From NCBI GenBank assembly GCA_030549495.1, contig JAUIRK010000397.1, positions 62,001 through 126,000 of the forward strand: a stretch of 64,000 nucleotides of DNA, in the 5' to 3' direction. Below are positions 22,601 through 35,249 of the stretch, one piece after another. Source of the stretch: Nectonema munidae. Its lineage: Eukaryota; Nematomorpha; Nectonematoida; Nectonematidae. Numbering within the stretch: position 1 is the first letter of the stretch; every line of letters begins with the position of its first letter. The notes below the pieces were generated by a model that saw nothing but the letters and a program-made list of their open reading frames with translations, had not been told where the DNA came from and made no database searches. Position numbers and translations under genes: made by a program.

Positions 22601-23064
22601 ATCAAAATTTTGATTGACATTTTCTAAAGAGTAGCCATGATTATTGAAAAAATTAAATATATAAAGTGTTATGCGTTCCAAACTGTATATAATTAAAAAT
22701 TTTCAGGGTATTATATAATATAGATCCTAAGTTATAAGGTGAAGTACAGATAATGTCAAAATTTTGCTGAAAATTTTTAATTTTTGATTTTGATTGACAG
22801 TTTTGTACATGAAAGGGTCATTCAACTACCATGAAAATTGTTTCAAAAGATGCATCTAGCGATTTTAGGAAAAGTCACAAAATTTGAAGGGATATCATTC
22901 AGCCAATTTTCCACAATTAATTTTTTAGTGAAGGGGGGGGGCGTTTTATGCCCCGCCCCCCACCACTAATAGGGTTAATCCTCTATGTTATATACTTTTT
23001 TTTCATTTCAGACTTAGTGCCACATTTTTACGATGGCTCAGAAAAGAAAAAGAAATAAGAAGGC

Positions 23065-23274
23065 ATGAAGCTTAACTTTGTTAAATGTACACACTTGCAA
23101 ATAGGATGTCAGAATGATCGAAAATATTTCCTTCGCTCTCACATCTTGAAAAAGGTTGACTCACAAAATGACTTGGGCGTTATCATCACCACTGAATTTC
23201 TCTTCTCTGACAATATTTGGAAAAGAGTTTCCAAAGCCTTCGCCACTTTTTTGTATAATAAAAAAAATTTTTAA
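23065..23274 (+). pseudogene. CR1-like LINE RT, copy 1 (3' part)
   Basis: MKLNFVKCTHLQIGCQNDRK and KKVDSQNDLGVIITTEFLFS match the segment after the YADD motif in CR1/L2-type RTs and closely match 25305-25763 on the other strand. It is the continuation of the LINE interrupted at 19566. The RT core between the two parts is missing. Confidence 0.85.
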
Positions 23275-23279
23275 TTCTA

Positions 23280-25130
23280 ATTTAGTAGTTTTTAAAAATA
23301 GAAAAATTTTATTGAGAAATATAAGAAAATATTACACATATATAAAAAATCTTGTATACCATCCAAGAATTCCATTTCTGAGTCATCTGCAATATATAAT
23401 AAATACATGAATGAGGAGGAAAAAGAGGAAATAATATCAATTTTCAGTTATTACTGTAACTTCTTGGTAAATTCACATCCAAACATCAAATCAAATAGGA
23501 ATAGATGAAAAATTGCACCCGATTATTCAATACATCTTTTCTGTTTGCTTCAACCTTAAATAAAGTATTATGATTTGGGTTAAAAAATTTTAAAGAGAAT
23601 TTACCATATAATTTCAGACGTCTATTCTTTTGTAAAATTTTGATCGTTTAGGCTTTAAAACGATTCTTTTGACGAACTTAGAATTAATAAATACCTAGGC
23701 AAGGATGTAATAATACTCCAATATGTTTTCTGATAATAGGGAAGTATTTTTTCAAACTTTTATATAATCCTATACGTATAACAGCTTGTAAAACAGAACA
23801 TAAAAGACAAGTCAAATCAAAACTTTTGACCTAAAAATTGAACAATATACAAAAATCTGCGGTTCAAAACATGAGTGTAATAATACAAGCTACCAATCGA
23901 AGATTTTTAACACAAAAAAACAAACTTTGAATAAAATTCTTTGGATCATTCATCAAGTATAAGATCCCAAATGTAAGCATTCGAAGTAAAGATAACTTTA
24001 CAAGTCAAGCAAAAATGGAGCCTAGAATAAAATTTGAAGAATTGTACAATTTTTTATGTATACCATTATTATAAAATTAATACATAAAACATTATACGAA
24101 AATAGTATAACTATTAAATCAAACAAAACATATCCAACAAGAAAAAACCAAGCTTAACAAGGACATACCTTTATTGAGAGAGCAGCCATTTTTAGTTGAT
24201 CTTTTTATAAAATAAATAGAAAAATATAAGAAAATATATAAATGTAAATGAAGAACAAACGATTTTATTAAAATTTTTAAATTGTTTTTTTGCAAAAAAT
24301 TATTAGAGTTTATTTGAGTTTGAGTGAAAAGTCAAACCCCTTAATTGGTCTTCAAAAAACACTAGTAACTGCTTTAATTGCTAAAACTGAACACTAAGAA
24401 TTTTAAACACAAAGTTTGATAAATCCTTCTTCTATAGTTGGGGAAACTTTTTGCATACTTGGGTTCCTATTAAGGATTTTTTTCATTTCCAAATAAGATG
24501 AGAAAGGCAGCGTTAACGAACAGTTTCTATCTAGAGGCGTTGATAATGGCTTCAAGTTAGCTTTATAAATTTTAGAAGATATTTAATTTCTTGGTTAGTG
24601 TCTACAATTTTTAATCATCCCATACAGGCAAATAGTATCTATCATTTATCAAAAAAATGACTTTTTATTGTTTTATACAGATCTTAAATGTCTCAATCTT
24701 TTATAGAAAAAAATAATTTAATACAATTAATAGATATAATTTAAACAAAAAAAAATATTAAGCTTACTAAATCAACAATTATTTAAATGTTTTCGAGTTT
24801 TAAAATTTAAATTGTCGATTGAATGGAAAATTTGTTTGTTCGAGAATAAAAAAAAATATTTCAAAAAATTTGAAATAAAAATTAAGAAAGTACTCAAAAA
24901 TATTTTAAAACTTGAAAAAATCCTTTATGCACTTTTTTTCATTTTATTATGGGTAAAATTTTATTTTTTTCCGTGAAAAAAATAGAAGTGGGCATAAGTG
25001 GGCATTTTTTCTCAACACCCCAAAAAAAGACTATAAAAATATTCGCCTCATTTTTTATAGCAAAGAAAAATTTTTTTTACCGTGATCAAACATTTTCTCT
25101 TTCCAAAAATTATCGAGCATGTTCTTGAAA
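23280..25130. other. Unassigned AT-rich DNA
   Basis: No gene or repeat family recognised on either strand. Confidence 0.4.
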
Positions 25131-25134
25131 ATAT

Positions 25135-27290
25135 TTAAAGACGGAGAATTAACAACGAAATGAGGAAAGAATTCCAATCATTTATGATAAGTAGTGAAAA
25201 AAATCTTTTCAAAAATGACTTTTTGCAATGAGATTTTCTAAACTTGTAAGAGTTAAATCTTTGCAATCTTTTGGAGAACTCTGGTAAAACTTGAGAAATT
25301 TTTCTCATATTACCATTTGAAATATAGAATACAGTAACCAAACCATATAATTTCTTTTAAATATGTACATCATCGAGGGTAAATTCAAACTTTTTAGTCT
25401 TTCATTATATTTAAGATGTTTCATTCCAATAATCTTTTTGGTGATAGTTCTTTGGACTCTTTCAATGTTTGCATCACCAGGATAAGCAATGACGTATCCA
25501 TATTCTAAAATCGGCCTAATAAGTGTTTTATATGGAAGTGGGACTGTGTTGGCGTTAAACAAAGCGAAGTATTTGTGCACTTTATGAAAAACTTGTAAAG
25601 CCTTCGACACGATATTTTCTCTAGTATTAAGATTAGGGTTGACAATTAGACAAAGATCTTTTTGTGTATCCTCTTTTTTCAGTTTATATCCTTCAATGAA
25701 GAATGATTTATCGTTTTGTAATCCAATTTGTAGGTGGGTACACTTGTCTAGATTCAGTTTCATTCACTATCTACTACACCAATGAAAGATGCAAATTAAG
25801 TCACTCTGCAAGCTAGCTTTATCAGCAGAATTAGACACGTTATAAATTTTAATATCATAGGCAAACACTTTAAGTTTGGAGCTAACTATGTTCAAGAGGT
25901 CATTCAGGAAAATATTAAATAGCAAGGGACCCAGAACAGATTCTTGTGGCAGACCACTTGTAACTGTGTTTTCTTGAGAATAACTCCCATTTACAACAAT
26001 AATTTGTTTTCTATCTTTAAAGAAATAGACTAATAATCACAGTAAGTTTCCTTTTATGCCAAATTATTCTAGCTTATTTATCAAATATTTATATGGAATG
26101 GAGTCAAAAGCTTTGTAAAAATTAAGGTAAATCACATCAATTTTATCATTCAGCTCAATTAGATGAACATATTTGTTTTCAAACTCTAATAGGTTCGTTA
26201 TAATAGATTTACCTTTCATAAATCATTCGGATTCAAATAAAAAAAACTGAAGACTTTCTATATGGCTGCAATTTTCTCACTAATAAACGACTCAAAACCT
26301 TACACAGAATTGGGTTGAGGTTTACATATCTATAATTGTGAAGAAATTTACTATCTCTAGTTTTGAGTACAGGTATTACTAAAGCCGTTTTCAATAAATC
26401 TAAAAATAAATTTTCCTCTAAAGACTTTTGAAAAAGCATTTTAAGCGGAACAGCTAAAATATCATGTAATTTACTAATAATGAAGGGATGTAAGTTATTA
26501 ATCACAGCGGACTTGAACTTGTCTAAGCTTTTTAACTTTTTACATATTGTGCCTATATCAAAACTAATATAGTCAATTGTAACGTTGTATGTAAGTAGCT
26601 AAAAAGTTATATTTAAAAATGCATGGATTTGAAAAACAAGAACTAAAGTACTCACTAAATGCATTAGCTCTCTCAACATCTGTCGATAAACGAAATCCAT
26701 CAGATGGAATTAGTACAGAGAAATTGCCTTTTTTCTTTCGATTTATGTACGACCAAACTTCTTTAGGACTATTTTTATAGTTTGAAAGAAGCTTCTTCTC
26801 ATGAAATATCAAAGCTTGGCAGGTCTCTTTTCTTAAAACATTCGATACAAACATACCTTCACATTTAAACTTGATAAAATTGACAAAAAAAATTTCTTTT
26901 TTTTCAACAAAATTCGATTTCTTCTAGTAAAATACTCACGAAATTTTCCATTAGACTTTTTCAAAGGAATATACTTTTCTATAAGGGAATAGAGTTTGTT
27001 TGTGAAAAAGGAATAAAACTCATCAAGTTCACAATCCTATACAGTATTCTAATCAATTTCGAGAAAATCAGAAATAATCATACCATAGTTTCCAGATTGA
27101 AAATAACATTTTTTGGTATAAGAAATAGCAGTGCTTGTTATTTTCATAATGTTAAAATGAATATACATATGATCACTTTTAACTAAAGGAAAAAAATATC
27201 TTAAACTAGAAATTACATCAGGAACATTAGTAATAAGTAAATCAAGAATTGAAAGACCACTATTATTTAAGGATCTTCTCAAAAGATATA
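25135..27290 (-). pseudogene. CR1-like LINE: endonuclease to RT C-terminus, copy 2
   Basis: Reading from 27282 down: endonuclease tail LDLLITNVPDVISSLRYFFP and KSDHMYIHFNI; linker KNSPKEVWSYINRKKKGNFS; RT motifs LKTALVIPVLK, IDVIYLNFYKAFDSIPYKYL, GLPQESVLGPLLFNIFLNDL and FAYDIKIY (the FADD box lost its first catalytic Asp pair); then MKLNLDKCTHLQIG and KTLIRPILEYGYVIAYPG, ending with NDWNSFLISLL. Stops (for example after YLINKLE and in IFHWCSR) and frameshifts show decay. It belongs to the same family as 18105-23274, and this copy retains the RT core missing there. Confidence 0.9.
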
Positions 27291-27299
27291 TATTGTGTT

Positions 27300-28085
27300 T
27301 GCTTTATGCTTAGAGATATATAGCTGGTACAATTTAACTTTAAAAAATTATTTCAATATTTTTTATGGAAATGAATTAAAAAAAATTATATTTTAAAAAA
27401 AATTATAATTTTGTTTTTCTTGACTGCTACAACTTTTTACTCAGCCACAAATTTAAAAGGTTTCGTTACTAAAATATAATATTTTTTTTTGTTGATAATC
27501 ATTTTCTAATAGCAATCAGATTTTCAAATGTCATAATAATTTTATTTTGTAATATGTATTAATTCGTTTGTAAAGGAATTAAATTAAAAAACTAATCCTA
27601 GCAGATGTGACTGAACACGGCTGCTAATTTGGATTATTTAAATTAAATTTAGATTTCAGATTTTTTAGGATGTTTTTCTAAGGTAGTAAGACATTTTATA
27701 GATATTGAAATGAAATCAAATCTATAATAGAATTTATAGGTATGAATAAACAAAATTTCTAAAATTGAATCAGATTGAACAAAATTACACTTATCTATTG
27801 GAAAAACAAATCAAACAGAAATGTTTTGGAAAGAAGTAGGGGAATACAGTGACGTTTTGTTCTAACCCTTTTAAGAACTTTGCTATATCAGTTTTTATAT
27901 TACCACATTCGAATATTGGAAGAGTGTTTAGTATGATGAACCATGTAAAATTTAAAAAGAGAAGTTCATTCAGTTTATAACTTTTAAATGTAATTTTAAC
28001 CATTAAATTTGTCCTATTCAGGTTGTATAAATCGTGCACTACCTGATAACGTATTGAAGGATATTGGTACTCAAATTAAGTATTG
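27300..28085. other. Unassigned AT-rich DNA
   Basis: No recognisable coding or repeat content, apart from a short minus-strand open frame (27791-28039) without known relatives. Confidence 0.4.
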
Positions 28086-28089
28086 TTTG

Positions 28090-28440
28090 TGAATTCGCAC
28101 CCATCCTTTTGGATATCGTGGTCCCTTCCAGAATGCTGAATCCAGGTCTACCTGGACTTTCCATTCCACTAAACGTCTAATATCCGATCCTCGTTACTCC
28201 CAAACTATACCTTAATATATATAATTTTGCAAGAATGTATGTTTCAAATATATAAATACAGCTGAAGGAGTGATACAATCTTAACACGAACGCTTCTAAA
28301 ATGGGAAACAATCTTAATATTTTGAGGTAGTTTGATTATTAACAAAGCTATAATCGGGTTGCCAGAGCACTACCTAACCGAAAAACCTTTGAATTCTTTA
28401 GAAACCAGGATAAAAAACTATTGGTTCATTAGCAACATAC
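28090..28440 (+). repeat. Dispersed repeat D, copy 1
   Basis: Blocks shared with 46045-46710: ttcgcacccatcctt, ggtctacctggactttccattccactaaa and, ~250 bp on, ttgccagagcactacctaaccg with cttttgaattctttagaaa. No protein is recognised; it could be the untranslated tail of a retroelement. Confidence 0.65.
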
Positions 28441-28444
28441 AAAA

Positions 28445-29008
28445 CTTATGATTCCCAGGCTAGTTCTAGCAGAAAATTTAAAAATAATTTTTTTAATTGT
28501 TTTGTTTCATGAATTTCTGTTTTTTAGATTTGTTTTTTTTTTATTTCAGATTATTTTCATTAAAAATAGTTGGCCGCACTGTGATTGAATTTTCTAGCTC
28601 GAATTTGAAATTGAAAAATTTTAACTTTTCTTTGAGCTTAGTTCCATCTCTTGCTTTAACGTTTAAGAGAATAACCTTTTTGATATAATCTTTATAGCCA
28701 ATTGGAAAATATTTATTATTTAATATAAATTATAAGGTATATTATTCAATTTGATTTTATAAAATTAAATTTTTATAAATATAATCACTATTAACCTTAA
28801 CATATCAATTATGTTTCATGTACATCTAAAACCTGTTATATTTCTTAAGCCTTTTTTCTAAAAAAAAACTTGTTTACAATAAAATATAAATTCCATATTC
28901 TCTATCAAAATTTTTGTATATATTCGTATTTAAGCATTTAATGCGTCTTTTTTAATTAATTTTATTTCTTTTTTAAAGATGAACATACTGCACAAAATAA
29001 ACATATAT
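28445..29008. other. Unassigned AT-rich DNA
   Basis: Nothing recognised. Confidence 0.4.
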
Positions 29009-29159
29009 ACAATTTACTCTCGTGGGGTATAGGGGCTCGCTATCGCTTATCTAATTGGGTTCTGCAATTATTAGCACCGGCTCTGGATATATGTAACAAG
29101 CCTTATCTTGTTCAATCATTTTGATCGGGTACCAGTTCGATAAGTAGTAATTTCCGTTA

Positions 29160-29603
29160 GGTCGAAGATTTTTTTCCCCCCCCCCTTTGGCCCCCTTTAT
29201 AATAATTTTTATACAATATCTCTCACAAAATAACTCCAAACAACTTTTTCCTCCAACCCTTTTCCAATCTCCCGTTGTGAAAAAAAATATCTCTTTCTCT
29301 TTTTTCTCAAAAAGTAATTTTTTTATAAAAAAAATTATTGATTGAATTTTATTGTGGATTGTTTGTTTTTATACTTTTTTTTTTTTTTTTTTTTTGAAAA
29401 AATAAAAAAAATCAATTTTTTTTTTTAATTTTTTTTTTTTTTGGATGTTATTGTTTGGTGTGTTTTTTTTTTTTTTTTTTTGTGAAAAAACAAAACAGTA
29501 TATATCAAAAAAAATGGTGGAGGATAGATTGTCCCTTCTATCAATTTTATTTTTTGTTTTTTTTTTTTTTTTTTATTTTTTTTTTTCTCCTTTTTCTTTT
29601 TTT

Positions 29604-29643
<40 letters not shown>

Positions 29644-29655
29644 CCCAACAAAAAC
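29160..29655. other. Homopolymer-run block, probable sequence artefact
   Basis: Runs of C and then long runs of T (up to ~35) interrupted by single bases. It replaces the expected first part of the pogo transposase. Poly-Lys/Phe frames on both strands here are not genes. Confidence 0.65.
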
Positions 29656-29659
29656 AAAA

Positions 29660-31132
29660 CCCAACTCAGACAAAGTATTTGGCATTGTTAGAGGTTGAAA
29701 AATAAATCCAAGACACAAATTGCAAAACAGTTTGGAATACCGTTGAACACATTGTCAACATGGACAAAAAAATCTGATGAAATAAATGAGGCCTATGAAA
29801 ATAAAAATGCTTCAATTAAACGTGTTCGTCTTCCAAACTATCCTGATGTAGAAGAAGCCCTTCTCATTTGGTTTAAAAACGCACGGGCGCAAAATATTCC
29901 TGTTTCAGGCCCGATGCTACAAGAAAAGCAGCAAAGTATGCATCAGGCTTTCAGCACTCAAACTTTGCTTGCAGTGATGGCTGTTGTTTAACAAAATTTA
30001 AGGATAGACAACATGTTTTCGAACTCTATGTGGAGAGTCAAGAAGTGTAACAGATGATCAAATTGAGAACTGGGTTTCCACGTTCTTACCAGGACTTCTT
30101 AACAAGTACACTCCAAATTGTATTTACAACGCTGACGAGACAGGACTTTTCTATAAGCTTCTTCCTTCCAAGTTCATCTGGAAAGTTGTACAAAGAGATG
30201 ACTGTTCTTCTCTGTGCAAACATGAATGGTACAGACAAAGTTCCATTTTTGGTGATTGGAAATTCAGCCAAGCCTTGTTGTTTCAAGAATGTTAAAACTC
30301 TTCCAACAAAATACAGGAACAATAAAAAGGCCTGGATGACATCAGAGATTTTTACAAACTGGCTGATAACATTAAACCCTCGATTCTGCTTCGAAAAAAG
30401 AAAGATTGTTCTCATAGTAGATAATGTTCTTTCTCACTCAAGCCTTGCACTTACTAATATTGAGATCGTTTATTTACCTCCAAACACAACTTCCAAAACA
30501 CAATCAATGGATCAGGGTATTATAAAAAACTTGAAAACACATTACAGACGTATACTTGTTGACAAACTTACCACATCCATGGAAAATAATAACCCTATTG
30601 TCATAGTAACTGTTCTTGATGCTTTGCATATGATTCAGAGCTTGGTCTTCTGTTACTTCAACAACAATTGCTAATTGTTTCAAAAAAACACAACTGTCTG
30701 TTGTTAGCACCAACGTTAGCGTCGAAGACGAAAATGATGTTCAATTAGAAGAAGTTTGCAAAAGAGCTACTACGTTTGGGGTGGAAGTGGAGTCATTTGA
30801 AGATTATGTTATTGTCGATGAAAGAGTGATAACCTGCGGGCCTATGACTGATGAAGAAATTGTTGCTGCTGTCAGCGTCAAACGCAATCAAGGCCAACAA
30901 GAAGATAGTGATGAAGAAGACGATGAGAACGGAAGTACTTCCACAGATTTACCCACCAGTAGCTGCTTTAAGCATATGTGCAACTCTGCCTAAATTTATA
31001 CAATCCCGAAGTGATGGTGAAGCGTTATTAGACAAACTCACACACATTGAAAATTTCATTGATGAAATCAAATGTTCTGAACTCAAACAAACATGCATAA
31101 ATGATTATTTTTACAAAATGAAAAATGATTGA
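29660..31132 (+). pseudogene. pogo/Tigger DDE transposase, decayed, copy 2
   Basis: The N-terminal HTH is visible as KSKTQIAKQFGIPLNTLSTW after a frameshift at about 29697, followed by a CENPB-type HTH (WFKNARAQNIPVSGPMLQEK). The DDE domain has D at 30134 (YNADETGLFY), 30420 (LIVDNVLSH) and 30510 (SMDQGI), again DD30D. The second motif reads DNVLSH instead of the usual DNAPSH. Frameshifts lie at about 29930, 30050-30190, 30665 and 30960. The C-terminus ends QTCINDYF (31088-31111), a PIP-box match. It differs enough in sequence from copy 1 to be another family. The 5' flank (29160-29655) is homopolymer-corrupted. Confidence 0.88.
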
Positions 31133-32049
31133 TATAATAAATAAACTTTTTTTACCTTTTCTAAAGCAATAATCTTTTTACAGGGCACTTTTTAGTAAAA
31201 TTATTTACACTTTCAATGAGGGATGCATCTAAGTTAAGATGGAAAAAATTCTCACGCTCTCTCCTACTAGGGGTAGATCTAAATAAAGATGGGTAAATTT
31301 ATGCCTTCTTGCCAAAACGGGATAACAAGAATCGGTTTAGATGGGGAGTCAAAGTGGGGTGTGTAGTTGCTTTTAAAAAATACTTTTCTATCTCTTCCAT
31401 TCCCGCTTTCTTACTAAAAATTTCTACATCTTTTACTGTTATCAATATGAAATCTTTTTCAAAAAAATCAGAAATTTCTACCATAAAATCATTTTGAACT
31501 CAAACATGTTATAAATAATAAAAATATGGTTTTGTTGATAAATTTTAATTTCTTGTTTTGTTTGCTTCACATGTTTTCGTTATTAACACTTTCTTCATTA
31601 ATCTAAAATTCACTTAAAACAAATTGTCTTGTTATTATGTACAAACCTTATTACATAATATTTAAGTTTCTTTTTTACAATAGTAAATTCCTTTCCACAA
31701 GTACCTCTCCTCCTACCAAAAACTTTGACACTATTAATAGAGTTGTTTTTCAACCCAATAAAGCACTATTATGTTCTTACAAAATAAACTCAAAACATCC
31801 TACTTTTTTTCAACTTTTTTCCTAGAAAATTTAGCAGATTTGAGTTCAAGTTTTCTTAAGTCGAACTCACGATAACTCAAAGTGTTTGGCCAAGGCCGTT
31901 GAGCTATCGAGTAAACGAGAGTATACTGTAATTAGAATCCATATTGAAATGAAAGCAAGTCTAATGCAAATTAATTATACTATTATTAAATAAGTGAGGA
32001 TTATCACGAAAAATTAACTTTTTATAATAAAAACTGTTATGAGCTTGTT

Positions 32050-32175
32050 TTCTTCATGGACCACCTAAATATCATTATGGATCCGTAATTTATAATATTT
32101 TGCTTGTGGACCCCCTGAATTATTATATGGGGCCCTAGGATCCATGTAAATCCTAGTTGAGAAACCCTGGTGCAC
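32050..32175 (-). mobile_element. hAT-type MITE end
   Basis: Contains tggaccacc, gtggacccc, tggggccc and gttgagaaaccctggtg. The reverse complement begins CCAGGGTTTCTCAACT, the usual start of Charlie-like hAT elements. The other end is not clear. Confidence 0.4.
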
Positions 32176-32179
32176 ACGA

Positions 32180-34010
32180 TTGTAAGGATCGTAGAGGCTT
32201 TATTTGATGTGTTTCTAGAACTTTTTTATCACAAATTTTTGAATTATAGAGAAAAACTACGTGAGAAATTTCAGTCTTTGCCAGTTTTATTAAAAAATTT
32301 TCTTTAGAATTTTATGTTTTTCAGTAAATTCTATAATTTATATAAAAATAAGATGTACCAACTGTAGAAATTTTGTTTAATGCTAGATAATTGAACTTAC
32401 AAATCGTTATATAGAATAGTAAATATATAATGTAAAATATATATAATTTAAAAATATTTTGAATAATGCCACCCATGACGTAGCCAGCTATCTGACTTTG
32501 GGCGGGTTCCATCATCTATGTCTCTGCCCACAAAATATACAGTTTAATTACTCGAGTAAAAATGTTATCTTCCCATTTATATCAGGCGCATATTTTGCAG
32601 ACGTGCAGTCTGTTCTAAAATATTTGGGGTTCTCAAAGGTATAAATTTTATGTTATTTTTGTTTGAAGAAAATTATTAAATCACTTAAAATTAAATTAAT
32701 TTTTTAATATTTTTTGTAGATAAGCAATGTGAAAAGTTTCTCTGATTAGTTTCTTATCATTGATTTTATTACTTATGCATAGAAGATTCGTGTTCAATTA
32801 AAAAAATAAGTTGCAGGCAGACTTGTGACGAGAAAAAGTTTATTACAGAAGTAGAAATCTTTAACCTTTCAGAATTTTCAACACTAAGCGTGTTTTCTTT
32901 TTTAATGAAATTTTATGAATGTAATAAAACATATGATTTTCATTTCTTGGTATTCTAAGGTATTTGTCCTCAAAGAGTCAATGTAAAATCTTTTTGAAAT
33001 GTGACAACGGTGTTACAAGAAATTAAAAACCTCTACTTTAAATGTATAAAATTCCATCAAAAAAGAAGGCAGACGATTAGATTCCAAAATTATGTTCTTC
33101 ATATGGTTTTCTCCTGTAATTTTTCAAACTTTTTGAATCCATAACAAAAATGGTAATAAAATTTTTAAATTTTATTGCTAACCTTGCATTTAATTTTCAT
33201 TTTAAAAAGTTTAAACGAAGCTCAAAAGTACAGTGGTTAGTATTAATATTAGTGGCCTGACAAAAATTCAAGAAATATTGCACATTTGGAGCAGGGTGCT
33301 GTAATCTCTATATCTTCTAGACTTCTGACATCTGTAGATGAGAATTAAATATGCAAAAAGTTGTGTAAATTGACAAAATAACTGAGATTTTGCGTAAATA
33401 TTTTTTAAATTTTATTTAAAAATTCTGTTTCCTACCTTATTATTATTATTATTTTCAAATTTGCATTCTAATTAAAAAAATAAAACTGATTTTTTCAATT
33501 TTTCAAAGTTAATTGAAAACTTTTCTTCGCATTCTAATGATAAGTGGATACCATAGACTTCCAAGCGAGCGTATGAGAACAAACAAGAGATACAAAATGA
33601 TCAATTGTGTTCACCCTAATGTCAAATAATAGTTTCCTCCAAAACCTTAATTTGGATGCTAATTTTAAAGTTGATAAGAAAAATTCAATGTTTATTTTTG
33701 CTCCATATTTGGAACTGTTGAAACAAAATTTTTGAAAATTTAGTTATAAATTCTGGCGCGGTTCTAGCTCGGAGTGGTTGTTTGTTTAATTTTTTGTGTT
33801 ATCTTTTGGAGAAAGTGTCTTTGCTTATTTAATGAAAATAATTATTAAGCAGAACTCATCAAGTTATTCAATTTTTACACATCAAGGATAATTTTTTTCT
33901 TGTTATGGCTTTATTCAAAAGTTGAATGGAAATGGCTTGAAAGCAAGATGTGCAATTTGTGAGGCGAAAACAAAGAAATGCTTTCATTTCTAAAATGGAG
34001 TACCAAAATA
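32180..34010. other. Unassigned AT-rich DNA
   Basis: No recognised gene. The 62-codon frame at 32459-32644 has no known family match and overlaps a similar-sized frame on the opposite strand. Confidence 0.35.
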
Positions 34011-34014
34011 AAAT

Positions 34015-34778
34015 AAATAATTTGATATAAAAACAGATATTTTATTTTTATTATTTGAAAATATTTTTAAAGACAGTATCTAGAAGTAAACCACAAATCT
34101 GATTGAAGCTTTCAGATATTTTGAAATCTAAATGCGTAAACTAATTCCAAAAATGAAACCAGCATCTCCAATTTGGTATAAAAACAGATATTTTATTTAA
34201 ATTTCAAAAATATTTTTGTAGATATTAGACGTAAACCCCAAATTTGATTGACACTTTTGGGCATTTTAAAACCTCTAATTGCAAAATCTGAGTTCAGAAA
34301 TGAACTAGTATTGTTGATTTGGTATAAAAATATATATTTCATGTAAAATTAGAGAGAATATTTGTGAAGATAGTTTTCAGACGTTAACCGCAAATTCGAT
34401 TGACACTAACAGATATTTTAAAACCTCAAAATGCAAAAACTGATTTCAGAAATAAAACTAGCAGGGTCGATTCGGTATGAAAACATATATTCGATGTAAA
34501 ATTAGAGAGAATATTTTTGGAGATAGATTTTAGAAGTAAACCGCAAATTTGATTGACACTGACAGATATTTTAATACCTCTAAATGTCAAAACAGTTCAG
34601 AAATGAAACCAGAATGATCGATTGGTATAAAAACATATATTTCATGTAAAATTTGAAGGGTTGTTTTTGAAGGCAATTTTTAGAAGTAAATCACAAATTT
34701 GATTACTACATTTTTTCTATTATATATTAATACTTTTTTTATATAAAATTTGACGAAATATTTTATTGGATATATTTA
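34015..34778 (+). mobile_element. TTAA element copy IV: array B fragment
   Basis: Five units of repeat B (gatataaaaacagatatttta, gaagtaaaccacaaatctga, then tttcatgtaaaattagagag) run forward, colinear with 21780-22600. The stretch aaatattttattggatatat matches copy II just before the hAT-like end begins at 34779, so the hAT element probably inserted into it. Confidence 0.78.
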
Positions 34779-35055
34779 GGGTTGCCAACTTTTTTAAATT
34801 TAAATAAAGGACAAAATAAATGTTCAACCGGAAAAATTTAAGAGGCAAAAATTTTCTTTGATAGCAAAAAAAAGCTCAACCACTCCAAAAGCTTGTTTTT
34901 GCCCACGCCTACGTCGAGCAGTACTTGATGAGCACGCACCTGCATATAAATACAAAGAACTCTTTTATCAATGCATGATTAAACAAAAAACAAAAATTAT
35001 AATTTATTAATTGCACATTTTATTTTTTAAAATTTTATTTGCTTTCGTTTTTTCA

Positions 35056-35080
35056 TGATGATGATGATGATGATGATATT
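35056..35080 (+). repeat. (GAT)n microsatellite
   Basis: About seven GAT triplets inside the hAT element remnant. Confidence 0.85.
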
Positions 35081-35249
35081 TGTTTTGGTTTTTTGCATCC
35101 TGTTTTATTTTTTCAGGAAACTCCAGGCATGTATGTGTATTTCAAATTAAAATTTATGAGAAGTTCATTTTTTATCAGCTCTACTCAACATTTGTTCCTG
35201 ACATTTCTCCTCTTTGATGATATAACAGTAAAAACTCTTTGACAGAATG

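Larger units (their letters stand above)
19570..22974 (+). mobile_element. TTAA element copy II: complete non-autonomous piggyBac-like element
   Basis: It is flanked on both sides by TTAA (19566-19569 and 22975-22978). The left terminus starts CCCTATTAGTGCTGGG and the right ends CACTAATAGGG, so the ends are inverted repeats starting CCC, as in the piggyBac superfamily. Inside are a left GC-rich block (gggggcgtaaagtgcccccc), array A (19640-20770, seven to eight units of 150-151 bp), a unique middle (20771-21730), array B (21735-22600, about six units of 146-153 bp) and a right GC-rich block (22925-22960). No transposase ORF is present, so movement would need a transposase in trans. It sits inside a LINE. 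Confidence 0.85.
29011..31930 (+). mobile_element. pogo/Tigger element copy 2 with both ends
   Basis: The left end TACAATTTACTCTCGT (about 29011) and the reverse complement of the right end, TACAGTATACTCTCGT (about 31915-31930), match at most positions over 16 bp. They enclose the transposase remnant at 29660-31132. The similarity does not extend far inwards, so the boundary call is moderate. Confidence 0.6.

Noticed and set aside
29425-29718. Poly-Lys and poly-Phe open frames
   Set aside because: Generated by long T runs in the corrupted 5' part of the second pogo element.
32459-32644. Possible small gene or exon
   Set aside because: No family resemblance, an opposite-strand frame of equal length overlaps, and there is no splice context.
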